Assembly: GCA_020442095.1 (NCBI GenBank)
Contig: JAGRKY010000294.1
Coordinates: 1-8,047, forward strand
Reading direction: 5' to 3'
DNA length: 8,047 nucleotides
Source of the DNA: Bauldia sp.
Lineage (GTDB): Bacteria; Pseudomonadota; Alphaproteobacteria; Rhizobiales; Kaistiaceae
Under the pieces are notes generated by a model, which did not search any database, was not told where the DNA came from, and saw only the letters and a list, made by a program, of their open reading frames with translations. Shown here one piece after another: positions 1 to 5,966 of the stretch. A program made the translations under genes and the position numbers. Each line of letters begins with the position of its first letter. Position 1 is the stretch's first letter.

Positions 1-447
1 GGCATTGTCGAGCCCGCCGCTCTGATCCGACGCGGACAGGTCGATCGTTGCAGTGCCGTTGACCACCAGCGTGTCGGTGTCCCCGCCACCGGCAATCGTG
101 GTGTCCAGGCTGTCATAGGTGATCGTGTCGTTGCCGAGTCCACCATCGATTATGTCGGCGCCAGCGCCGCCATCGATGATGTCGTCACCCGCTCCGCCAT
201 CGATCGTGTCGGCGGCATCGCCGCCGTAGATCGTCTCGTCCTGGCTGCTGCCGGTTACATCAATGGAAGTAGCGAATCCGGCGCCGTCAACGATGATTAC
301 ATCCTGGCCGGCGGTCCAGTCGGTGAACGTAATCGACGAAAGGTCAAAGGCAGCACTGCTGACGACGGTGACCGTGAACGTATCGATACCGGAGGTGCCG
401 GTAATCGATCCGGGAAGTGCGTTCGAATCTGCTGAGTAATCAGCCAC
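1..447 (-). CDS. RTX (hemolysin-type calcium-binding repeat) protein, N-terminal 149 residues, cut by window edge
   Basis: The reading frame is open from a GTG at 445-447 to the window edge and gives 149 residues. An in-frame TGA lies two codons upstream of the GTG and no other start lies nearby, so GTG is the only sensible start; an AAGAGAGG stretch precedes it. Residues 75-110 are four nonapeptides of the GGxGxDxUx type (for example GGAGDDIID and GGAGADIID), the calcium-binding parallel beta-roll signature. Residues 120-141 (GGGDTDTLVVNGTATIDLSA) look like the non-roll module often found between roll blocks in large RTX proteins. There is no N-terminal signal peptide, which fits type I secretion through a C-terminal signal outside the window. 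The product is probably an extracellular or surface protein; whether it is an adhesin, enzyme or S-layer protein cannot be told from this part. It lies 76 bases downstream of the FecR-domain gene, probably in the same operon. Confidence 0.85.
   Translation of the reverse strand, partial: MADYSADSNALPGSITGTSGIDTFTVTVVSSAAFDLSSITFTDWTAGQDVIIVDGAGFATSIDVTGSSQDETIYGGDAADTIDGGAGDDIIDGGAGADIIDGGLGNDTITYDSLDTTIAGGGDTDTLVVNGTATIDLSASDQSGGLDNA
118..225 (-). repeat. Four tandem 27-bp units coding RTX nonapeptides
   Basis: Four consecutive 27-base units, visible on the plus strand as recurring ccgccatcgat-type blocks, encode GGDAADTID, GGAGDDIID, GGAGADIID and GGLGNDTIT. The first unit is degenerate: it lacks the third conserved glycine. 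The repetition is a coding repeat that forms calcium-binding beta-roll turns, not a separate genetic element. Confidence 0.85.
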
Positions 448-455
448 GCTTCACG

Positions 456-463
456 CCTCTCTT
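456..463 (-). promoter_or_regulatory. Ribosome binding site for the GTG-started RTX gene
   Basis: On the minus strand AAGAGAGG sits 8 bases before the GTG at 447. With the in-frame TGA just upstream of that GTG, this supports a GTG start. A second GTG, 9 bases upstream in another frame, runs into a stop after three codons and is not a start. Confidence 0.55.
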
Positions 464-523
464 GATGACAACTCGCAGCAGTCGCCAAGCGCGAGCGGTA
501 ACTTTCCTGTCTGGTTCGCTTCC

Positions 524-1291
524 CTATTGCGGCGGCGGAGGCGGCGGGGGTTCCGGGCTCTGTTCGCGGATCGTCTGATCGATCGTCGACTTTCCGTTGA
601 ACTTGGCCGCCTGGTTCGCGCCCTTGCCCATCACAATTCCACCACTGCCACCCTTGGCGACGTCGTTAAGCGTCACCGAGGTCACATTGAATTCGATGGC
701 ACCCACGGTGCCGATTTCCACCGCCTGGTTGATCTTCAGCTGGAAGGACCGGGCATCGACCCGCGACCGGACCGTGCAGGCCCCGCCGGTGCAGACCACC
801 TTGGTGCAGGTCTTGCCGGTCTTGGACTTGCTGTTCAAAGCCTGGCAGGCGGCATCGTGGGTGACATAGGCGGCACCACCGCGCACCACGAGGGTCGCAA
901 CCGGCGTATTGATCTTGGCGCCGGCGCCGTGGCTGATCTGCCCGCCGACGAAACGCAGCGCGCCTTTCGTCAGGCTCGTTGCGAAGGAGCCCCCTCCGCC
1001 ACCGGGCTTGTAGACGAACTCGTCGATGACGAGGTCGCTGTTCGGGCCGATCGTCATCGTCGACTTGTCGTTGAACATGACCTGGAGCGAGCCCGAGCCG
1101 GTGGTCTTGATGCGCTCCTTCGACACGATATTCGTGCCGGCTTTGAGCTGCCGGGCGCTGCCGCCGGGCGGCGTTCCCGTCGACGACGGACGCACGGCCG
1201 CGGCCGAGCCGACGGTTTCGCCATAGGCGATCCCGCCCGTCCCCAACCCAAACGCAACGCACATCGCAGCCAAGGCAAATCCCGTCTTCAT
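524..1291 (-). CDS. Exported FecR-domain protein with cysteine cluster and polyproline tail
   Basis: The product has 255 residues. Residues 1-24 are a Sec-type signal peptide (MKTGFALAAMCVAFGLGTGG, then IAYG before ETVG). A FecR-like beta domain follows at about 46-140; visible hallmarks are TTGSGSLQVMFNDKSTMTIG (63-82), an F/Y-rich strand DEFVYKP (90-96), KGALRFVGGQI (109-119) and INTPVATLVVRGG (127-139), matching the family's 'TP.at..iRGt' pattern. Four cysteines at 149, 162, 167 and 172 sit just after the core in an insertion and could form disulfides in the periplasm. The chain ends in PEPPPPPPPQ. Unlike classical FecR it has no cytoplasmic anti-sigma part or internal membrane helix, and no sigma factor or TonB receptor is adjacent, so iron signalling is unlikely. 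It starts 17 bases after the TPR/barrel gene, so the two are probably co-transcribed. An ATG two codons earlier (1297) is possible but has the SD sequence directly against it. Confidence 0.85.
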   Translation of the reverse strand: MKTGFALAAMCVAFGLGTGGIAYGETVGSAAAVRPSSTGTPPGGSARQLKAGTNIVSKERIKTTGSGSLQVMFNDKSTMTIGPNSDLVIDEFVYKPGGGGGSFATSLTKGALRFVGGQISHGAGAKINTPVATLVVRGGAAYVTHDAACQALNSKSKTGKTCTKVVCTGGACTVRSRVDARSFQLKINQAVEIGTVGAIEFNVTSVTLNDVAKGGSGGIVMGKGANQAAKFNGKSTIDQTIREQSPEPPPPPPPQ

Positions 1292-1297
1292 GCTCAT

Positions 1298-1302
1298 CTC
1301 CC
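1298..1302 (-). promoter_or_regulatory. Shine-Dalgarno that selects the second ATG of the FecR-domain gene
   Basis: GGGAG on the minus strand directly abuts the first ATG (1295-1297) but lies 6 bases before the second ATG (1289-1291). Normal spacing therefore favours initiation at 1291. The two starts differ by only two residues ahead of the signal peptide. Confidence 0.6.
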
Positions 1303-1308
1303 GAATCG

Positions 1309-2613
1309 TCAGAACCGGCCTTGCGGACCGATTACCACTTTCAGGTCTTCGTAGTCGTCTCGGTCGAGGTTGGAAATATTCTTTGAATATTCAATTGCAA
1401 GGCCCAGCGCGATCTGCTCCCGCAACGGAACCTCAAGATTTGCGCCGACGACCCAGAGGTCGTCGTGACGCTTGGTATCGAGAGAGGCGTAGCCTTCCGG
1501 CGGTGCGATGCCCTTGAAGTCGGTATAGGCATAGCTGGCAAAGGGCGACAGCGACCAGTTCTCTATACCGAGGAAATCGAATCCGATGTCGAGCGCGATC
1601 GTCGCGACATACTGGTCGTAGCTCTGGTAGCTCTTGGCCGCATCGTTCTGGTTGAAGGCGAAACGGCCGGAAAAGGTGATCTGGTCGGTGATCTGACCGC
1701 TCATGTTCACCGCATAGGTATTGAACGTACCGGTCTGATCCGTGGCGTCCGGATAGTCGTCGGTGTTGTAGTAGGTGCGGTCCTTGTATTCGTACTGGGG
1801 CTCGACCCACCAGTTGTCCGCGAAGGTCCAGCGGACAAGGGCGCCGCCACCATAGGCGAACTGGTACGGCGCCTCGCCGAGCGAGATGCCCTGGACGATC
1901 CCATAGGGCTTCAGCGACAGGCTGCCGTCGTCGCTGGTCATCCGGGGACCGAGGACCGCCTCCGCGAAGCCGAGATCGAGCCGGTCGACGATCTGCTGGT
2001 CGGCATAATAGCCGGAGACCGAGGCTTCCAGCGTCAGGTTGTCGTCAACCGGTTCGGCAAGGCCGAGCGTTCCGAGCGCGAAGGTGTTCCAGTCGGCGGT
2101 CGGCTTCTCGAACGGAAAGGGCTCGTCGAGCCCCAGCGCCACCGAGCCGTGGTTGGCATTGGTCTGATAGCGCATGCCGACCTGGCCGAAACCGGCCCAG
2201 GGCGACGGCCTCGTCCTGCGATCCGCCTGGGCAAGGAGAGTCGTCGCATCCGCGCGCTGTTCCGCAGTCAGTCCCGGCAGCGCCACCGCATCCTTCAGAT
2301 AGCCGGCGGCAGCGGCATAGGATTCGATCTGCATGTAGAGGCGCGCCGCCTCGAGCTGGAGCTCGGCATTCTGCGGATCGTAGAAGATGAGCCGCTCGAC
2401 GGCACCGATCGCCGCATCATAGTCCTGGAGCTGGACCGCGATATCGATCATCCGGCGATTCAGCTTCACATCGGAAGGATCGACGAGCAGGCTCTGGTAG
2501 ATCTTGTCGAGTTCGGCCTTAAGAGCCGCGGAATCAGCGGTCGCCCCCTGAGCAAGCCCGGGTGACAGCGCTGCCGCCACCGCAATGCATGCAAGGAAAC
2601 GCGAAACCGACAT
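1309..2613 (-). CDS. TPR-containing outer-membrane beta-barrel protein (Slam-like architecture)
   Basis: From the ATG at 2613 the product has 434 residues. Residues 1-23 form a signal peptide (SRFLACIAVAAALSPGLAQG). Residues about 27-132 are helical with TPR-like repeats; the clearest is DYDAAIGAVERLIFYDPQNA (64-83) followed by a second helix pair to about 112. From GFGQVGMRYQTNANHGS (141-157) to the end the sequence alternates aromatic and polar residues in amphipathic strands separated by Asp/Asn/Gly turns, typical of an outer-membrane barrel, and it ends in a C-terminal Phe, the usual barrel assembly signal. A periplasmic TPR domain followed by a C-terminal barrel is the layout of Slam/DUF560 translocons, but membership of that family cannot be confirmed by eye. 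A TTG seven codons upstream (2634) has an AGGGG five bases before it and could be the true start; the ATG lacks a clear SD, but it puts the signal peptide at the N-terminus. It is followed closely by the FecR-domain gene. Confidence 0.8.
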   Translation of the reverse strand: MSVSRFLACIAVAAALSPGLAQGATADSAALKAELDKIYQSLLVDPSDVKLNRRMIDIAVQLQDYDAAIGAVERLIFYDPQNAELQLEAARLYMQIESYAAAAGYLKDAVALPGLTAEQRADATTLLAQADRRTRPSPWAGFGQVGMRYQTNANHGSVALGLDEPFPFEKPTADWNTFALGTLGLAEPVDDNLTLEASVSGYYADQQIVDRLDLGFAEAVLGPRMTSDDGSLSLKPYGIVQGISLGEAPYQFAYGGGALVRWTFADNWWVEPQYEYKDRTYYNTDDYPDATDQTGTFNTYAVNMSGQITDQITFSGRFAFNQNDAAKSYQSYDQYVATIALDIGFDFLGIENWSLSPFASYAYTDFKGIAPPEGYASLDTKRHDDLWVVGANLEVPLREQIALGLAIEYSKNISNLDRDDYEDLKVVIGPQGRF

Positions 2614-2742
2614 AGGGCGAGATCCGAACCCCAACGCTGCCCCTGCTCTTCGACATACGTTTCATCTCGGCGGCTCCGAGCCGGCCGTTAACACATTCTC
2701 CATCTATTGTTGGCCCAGAACTGAGCATAAATAAAGAGCCAT
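2614..2742 (-). promoter_or_regulatory. Intergenic region, probable promoter/leader of the TPR-FecR-RTX cluster
   Basis: This 129-bp stretch is the largest gene-free gap in the window. Its upstream part (about 2690-2750) is distinctly AT-rich compared with the GC-rich surroundings, including a 6-bp AT inverted repeat AATAAA/TTTATT (2730-2735 and 2742-2747) that overlaps the stop codon of the 298-residue gene. No clean -35/-10 pair can be named. A small hairpin, CGGCT-CCG-AGCCG (2671-2683), lies in the presumed leader. Position and composition suggest a transcription-unit boundary, but the promoter itself is inferred. Confidence 0.35.
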
Positions 2743-3639
2743 TTATTGGGCACAGAAGTCCGCGGGAACGGTCAGCTTCGCGACGGTTTCCCCGGTCGGA
2801 TCGACATAGTCCATGTTGAAGGCGACGCCGTTTTCGTTGAGATAGCGGAGTTCGCGGGAATCCTTCCCGCAAAACAATGACTTGATGGCCCGCATCACGT
2901 AGGCGTCGAACGCCGAAACCTCCACCTTGGGCACCGGCCTCCCCACCGCATAGCTCAGGTTAACCGTCATTCCGGAAGTTTCGACACCGGTGAGGATGAG
3001 TTCGGGACCCGCATCCCTGGGGAGAGATTCCTTCAGCCTGTCCGTAAAAGCTGCAAGCCGTTCCGCCACTTCGCCCGTCCCCGCGCCGTCAGATTCGGGC
3101 GATGGAAGCGGTAGCGCCTCTCCGGCATCCTGCTTCTCCGGTTTGGCGGCCTTTGCGTTCGGGACGGTCGTCTTGCCGCCGTCGACCTCGCCTGCCGGCA
3201 GGACGGTGTTCGCCAGGGCGACGAAACTCCGCATCATTGCGTTCAGTTGGCCGGAGGAAGAAAGGGCCATTGCGCCGACACCGGCGCCGAGACCGACCAG
3301 GAAGGCCAGGGACAGGGCGGCGAATCCAAACCGGCGACGATGGCGCAGCGGGCCGAGCGGCTCCTCCTCTTCGACCTCCTCGATCTCCGCCAGTTCCTCG
3401 ACCGGATCACGGTAGGGCTGCGCCCGGGTATAGGACACCGTTTGCGGTCGCGACTCGGCCAGTTCGCCGCCAAAGACGGGCTCCTGACGGACCTGAGGTG
3501 CCGCAACGACGGGCGCCGCCTTCCGCTTGCCCCAACGGCTCGAAATCACGGCGGAAACGACGAGAAGGACGAGAACCGCGACGACAGCGGCAACTATCCC
3601 GGCAAGCAGCGGGCTTCGCTCAATGATCGACCCAAGCAT
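2743..3639 (-). CDS. Unrecognised two-helix inner-membrane protein with periplasmic C-terminal domain
   Basis: The product has 298 residues and I do not recognise the family. A first membrane helix spans about 11-33 (LLAGIVAAVVAVLVLLVVSA) and is followed by the basic SRWGKRK. Residues 40-100 are a hydrophilic segment with a very acidic run (EELAEIEEVEEEEP, 81-94) ending in RHRRRFG. A second helix spans about 104-126. By the positive-inside rule the 34-103 loop is cytoplasmic and residues 127-298 are periplasmic. That part begins with a low-complexity Ala/Pro/Lys linker (150-190) and ends in a compact domain (about 192-298) with cysteines at 257 (FCGKD) and 296 (DFCAQ) that could pair. The start is fixed: an in-frame TAA lies three codons upstream and AAGGGA lies just before the ATG. 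The gene begins 72 bases after the FUSC gene, so it may belong to that efflux operon, but nothing in the sequence gives a function. Confidence 0.7.
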   Translation of the reverse strand: MLGSIIERSPLLAGIVAAVVAVLVLLVVSAVISSRWGKRKAAPVVAAPQVRQEPVFGGELAESRPQTVSYTRAQPYRDPVEELAEIEEVEEEEPLGPLRHRRRFGFAALSLAFLVGLGAGVGAMALSSSGQLNAMMRSFVALANTVLPAGEVDGGKTTVPNAKAAKPEKQDAGEALPLPSPESDGAGTGEVAERLAAFTDRLKESLPRDAGPELILTGVETSGMTVNLSYAVGRPVPKVEVSAFDAYVMRAIKSLFCGKDSRELRYLNENGVAFNMDYVDPTGETVAKLTVPADFCAQ

Positions 3640-3711
3640 GGTCCCTTATCGGCCTCACGGTCCCCCGCCGCGGATGTTAGTCCACGGGTTCCGAATCGGC
3701 CAGTTTCAAGG

Positions 3712-5937
3712 TCAGGTTTCCGTCCCGGACCAGCGCAACCAGGCATGCGGCCTGCTGACGTCGACGACGATGTCGAGATCGGGCGCGGCCCCGGCCACTT
3801 CGCTTTCGACGAAGGAGAGCCACCAGTTCCACGCGACCAGGTGCCGGGCGTCGTCGACATGGTCCGGACCGAGCGCCAGGGCCCGCTCGAAGCAGCTTTC
3901 GAGAAGCGGAAGCAGATCGTCAGTCCCGGCCTCAGGGCTTTTCGGCATCGCCGGCCCCAACGTCGCCAGGCGTTCGGCAATGCCGTCGAGCAGATCGGCG
4001 ACCCCATCCCTGTGCCGGATCGTCGCCGCAAGCGTGTCGTTGCAATGCTCGCCGAGCCACGGTGCGGGCTCGGGCACCAGCCCCGACACCGTGCAATGGA
4101 CAAGGTTCGGCGCCTTGAACAGCGCCAGCCAGAGCTGCGTATCGAGATGCCGCCCGCGCTCGTTGAGCGCGACGCCGAAGGCCTCGTCCGCCCGGCGGCG
4201 CGCTTCGAGCATCTCGGCCGTCGCCGCCCGGCGGCCTTCCTCCGTCCCGCCGATCAGGCTGCGCATCCCGGCCGCGGCGGCGCGATAGACGCGGGCGACG
4301 GTGGCAGCGAGCGCCGCGCGGGCGCCCCGCGGCCACAGGATCAGCCCGATCGCCGCGGCGCTGATCGCGCCGAGCGTCACGGTCTCGACCCGCTCGATCG
4401 CGGTGTCGATGCCGGCCGGGTAGATCAGCGTGAAGAGCACCACCAGCGCGGTGGTGAAGGACGTCTGGCCGATCATGAAGCCGATTGCCCCGGGTGCGTA
4501 GCCGGCGAGGAAGATCGTCACCGGCAGGATCGCCCAGAGCGGTCCGGGGGCGTTCCCCGTCGCCCACAGGATACCGGCGGCAACGACGAAACCCATCAGC
4601 GTCCCCGCCACCGCCTGGAGCGCCGTCGCCGAGGTCGCGGCGGCGCTCGAGCGCAGGACGAGCAGCGCGCCGAGCGTGATCCAGAAGCCGTGCTGCACCG
4701 GCAGGGTCTTCGCCAGGATCACCGCAAGCGTCATGGCCGCCGCGGCGCGAAGGCTATTGCGGAAGACGACCGCGCTCAGGTCGAATTCCCGCCTGACGAT
4801 ATCGATGGACCGGCGAAGCACCGCCAGCGGCCGGTCGGAGACCGACTCGGCCTCCGGCATCGCCGCCGGAACCGCGTCGCCGCGCGCGCCGAGCCCCGCC
4901 GCGGCGGACGCCTCCGTCCACATCGCGATATGCGCGAGGGCAAAGACCGGGAACGACTGGCGCATGAGCGCGATGGCATCGGCGGCGCCCTTGTCGGGAT
5001 CGTCGGCCGCCTTGTCCGCCTGGATTGCCGCGAAGTCGGTGCTGTGCCGGTTGGCGCGAAGCGCCTCCTCGATGGTCGGCGCTATGTCGTCGGGACCCGG
5101 GATTGTCGGTTCATGGCGGAGATCGGCGGCGATCTTCCGGAATGCGCGGACGCAGGCCGCGAGAAGCCGCGCGCTCTCCGGCGTGTGCGGCGCATAGTCG
5201 AGAACGCGGCGGGCCAGCTCGCTCGCCTGTTCGAGATGCTGGACAAGATGCAGCAGTCCGATATCCCGCGAGCGCGGGCCTGATGGCCTGAACGGCGCGC
5301 TGACCTTCTGGCGGGCCTCCGCCAGGGCATCGCCGACACGCTTGTAGGCCGCCTCCCGGGCATCGCGATCGTCGATCGACGCGAGTGCGTCGCCAAGTGC
5401 ATCGCTCGCCTCGGCAAGCGTCTCGCGAAGGGCGCGCCGCCGGTCCACCGGCCACATCACCAGCGCGGCAATCAGCGCCGCGAACCCGCCGATCGTCCAG
5501 CCGATCACGCGCTCGTCGAGAGGCATGATGGTCAGCGGATCGAGCACGGTCAGTGAATAGGCAAGCGCGACCGGGGCGATGAAGGCCGGCGCATAGCCGC
5601 CGAAGATCGTCGCGAAATTCACCGTGAACATGACCAGGAACATGGCGATCGCGCCACCGACCAGGCTGTCCGACAACAACGAACCGATGATGATCGCCAC
5701 ATTGCCGACGACGGTCATCGCCAGATAGGCGACCGCCCGGGGTTTCGGCGCCCCCCCATAGTCGGCGAAGACCAGCCCGACGAAGCTGGAAAAGAAGGCA
5801 AAGGTCGCGATCGAGTCGAGACCGAACCACAGTTTGAGTATGGCGAAGAGCGGGACGGCGACGAGCGTCGCCCGCGCCGCCTTGCGCAGGTTGAGGAGAT
5901 CCGGATCGTGCGCCTTCAACCTGGCCAGAACGGTCAT
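3712..5937 (-). CDS. FUSC-family (fusaric acid resistance / AaeB-like) inner-membrane transporter
   Basis: The product has 741 residues, the usual size for full-length FUSC/AaeB proteins, and is built of two similar halves. Each half has about six hydrophobic segments (roughly 20-163 and 391-536) followed by a helical cytoplasmic region. The N-half runs from RKAARATLVAVPLFAILKLW (18-37) to ERVIGWTIGGFAALIAALVM then WP (142-163). The C-half repeats the pattern: RNSLRAAAAMTLAVILAKTL (393-412), HGFWITLGALLVLRSS, AGTLMGF and ERVETVTLGAISAAAIGLIL then WP (515-536). The paired arginine, 'GTxxGF' and 'xWP' motifs are typical of FUSC domains. Known relatives export aromatic carboxylic acids or fusaric acid, probably proton-driven; the substrate here is unknown. 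GGAGG lies 7 bases before the chosen ATG, and the gene starts 29 bases after the RND gene. An open frame continues upstream to 6042 but would overlap the RND gene and lacks this SD. No HlyD-type or DUF1656 partner, usual for the family, is in the window. Confidence 0.92.
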   Translation of the reverse strand: MTVLARLKAHDPDLLNLRKAARATLVAVPLFAILKLWFGLDSIATFAFFSSFVGLVFADYGGAPKPRAVAYLAMTVVGNVAIIIGSLLSDSLVGGAIAMFLVMFTVNFATIFGGYAPAFIAPVALAYSLTVLDPLTIMPLDERVIGWTIGGFAALIAALVMWPVDRRRALRETLAEASDALGDALASIDDRDAREAAYKRVGDALAEARQKVSAPFRPSGPRSRDIGLLHLVQHLEQASELARRVLDYAPHTPESARLLAACVRAFRKIAADLRHEPTIPGPDDIAPTIEEALRANRHSTDFAAIQADKAADDPDKGAADAIALMRQSFPVFALAHIAMWTEASAAAGLGARGDAVPAAMPEAESVSDRPLAVLRRSIDIVRREFDLSAVVFRNSLRAAAAMTLAVILAKTLPVQHGFWITLGALLVLRSSAAATSATALQAVAGTLMGFVVAAGILWATGNAPGPLWAILPVTIFLAGYAPGAIGFMIGQTSFTTALVVLFTLIYPAGIDTAIERVETVTLGAISAAAIGLILWPRGARAALAATVARVYRAAAAGMRSLIGGTEEGRRAATAEMLEARRRADEAFGVALNERGRHLDTQLWLALFKAPNLVHCTVSGLVPEPAPWLGEHCNDTLAATIRHRDGVADLLDGIAERLATLGPAMPKSPEAGTDDLLPLLESCFERALALGPDHVDDARHLVAWNWWLSFVESEVAGAAPDLDIVVDVSRPHAWLRWSGTET

Positions 5938-5944
5938 GCCGAGG

Positions 5945-5949
5945 CCTCC
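5945..5949 (-). promoter_or_regulatory. Shine-Dalgarno fixing the FUSC start at 5937
   Basis: A perfect GGAGG on the minus strand lies 7 bases before the ATG at 5935-5937, in the 29-base gap after the RND stop codon. It supports that ATG over the upstream in-frame ATG at 6042, which would add 35 Gly/Arg-rich residues not typical of the family. Confidence 0.75.
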
Positions 5950-5966
5950 GGTTCGAATGCCGTGCC

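Noticed and set aside
118..225. Regular repeats near the window start as a possible CRISPR or non-coding tandem array
   Set aside because: The 27-bp period has no spacers and translates into RTX nonapeptides in an open frame, so it is a coding repeat.
448..523. A terminator between the FecR-domain and RTX genes
   Set aside because: Only a weak 5-bp CTCGC/GCGAG pairing across a 14-base loop is visible, with no T-run, so read-through is the simpler reading.
527..1354. A 275-codon plus-strand open frame opposite the FecR-domain gene
   Set aside because: The product is Arg/His-rich with no domain signature, whereas the minus strand shows a clear signal peptide, FecR motifs and an SD.
1465..2565. 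A 366-codon plus-strand open frame opposite the TPR/barrel gene
   Set aside because: It is compositionally biased and featureless. The minus-strand frame has a signal peptide, TPR helices and barrel strands with a terminal Phe.
2671..2683. The CGGCT-CCG-AGCCG hairpin as an intrinsic terminator for the 298-residue gene
   Set aside because: The stem is only 5 bp and is not followed by a T-run on the minus strand.
3247..5283. A 678-codon open frame on the plus strand, antisense to the FUSC and 298-residue genes
   Set aside because: Its product is a charged, Arg/Gly-rich sequence with no recognisable domain. It is the expected by-product of GC-rich codon bias opposite a strongly supported FUSC gene.
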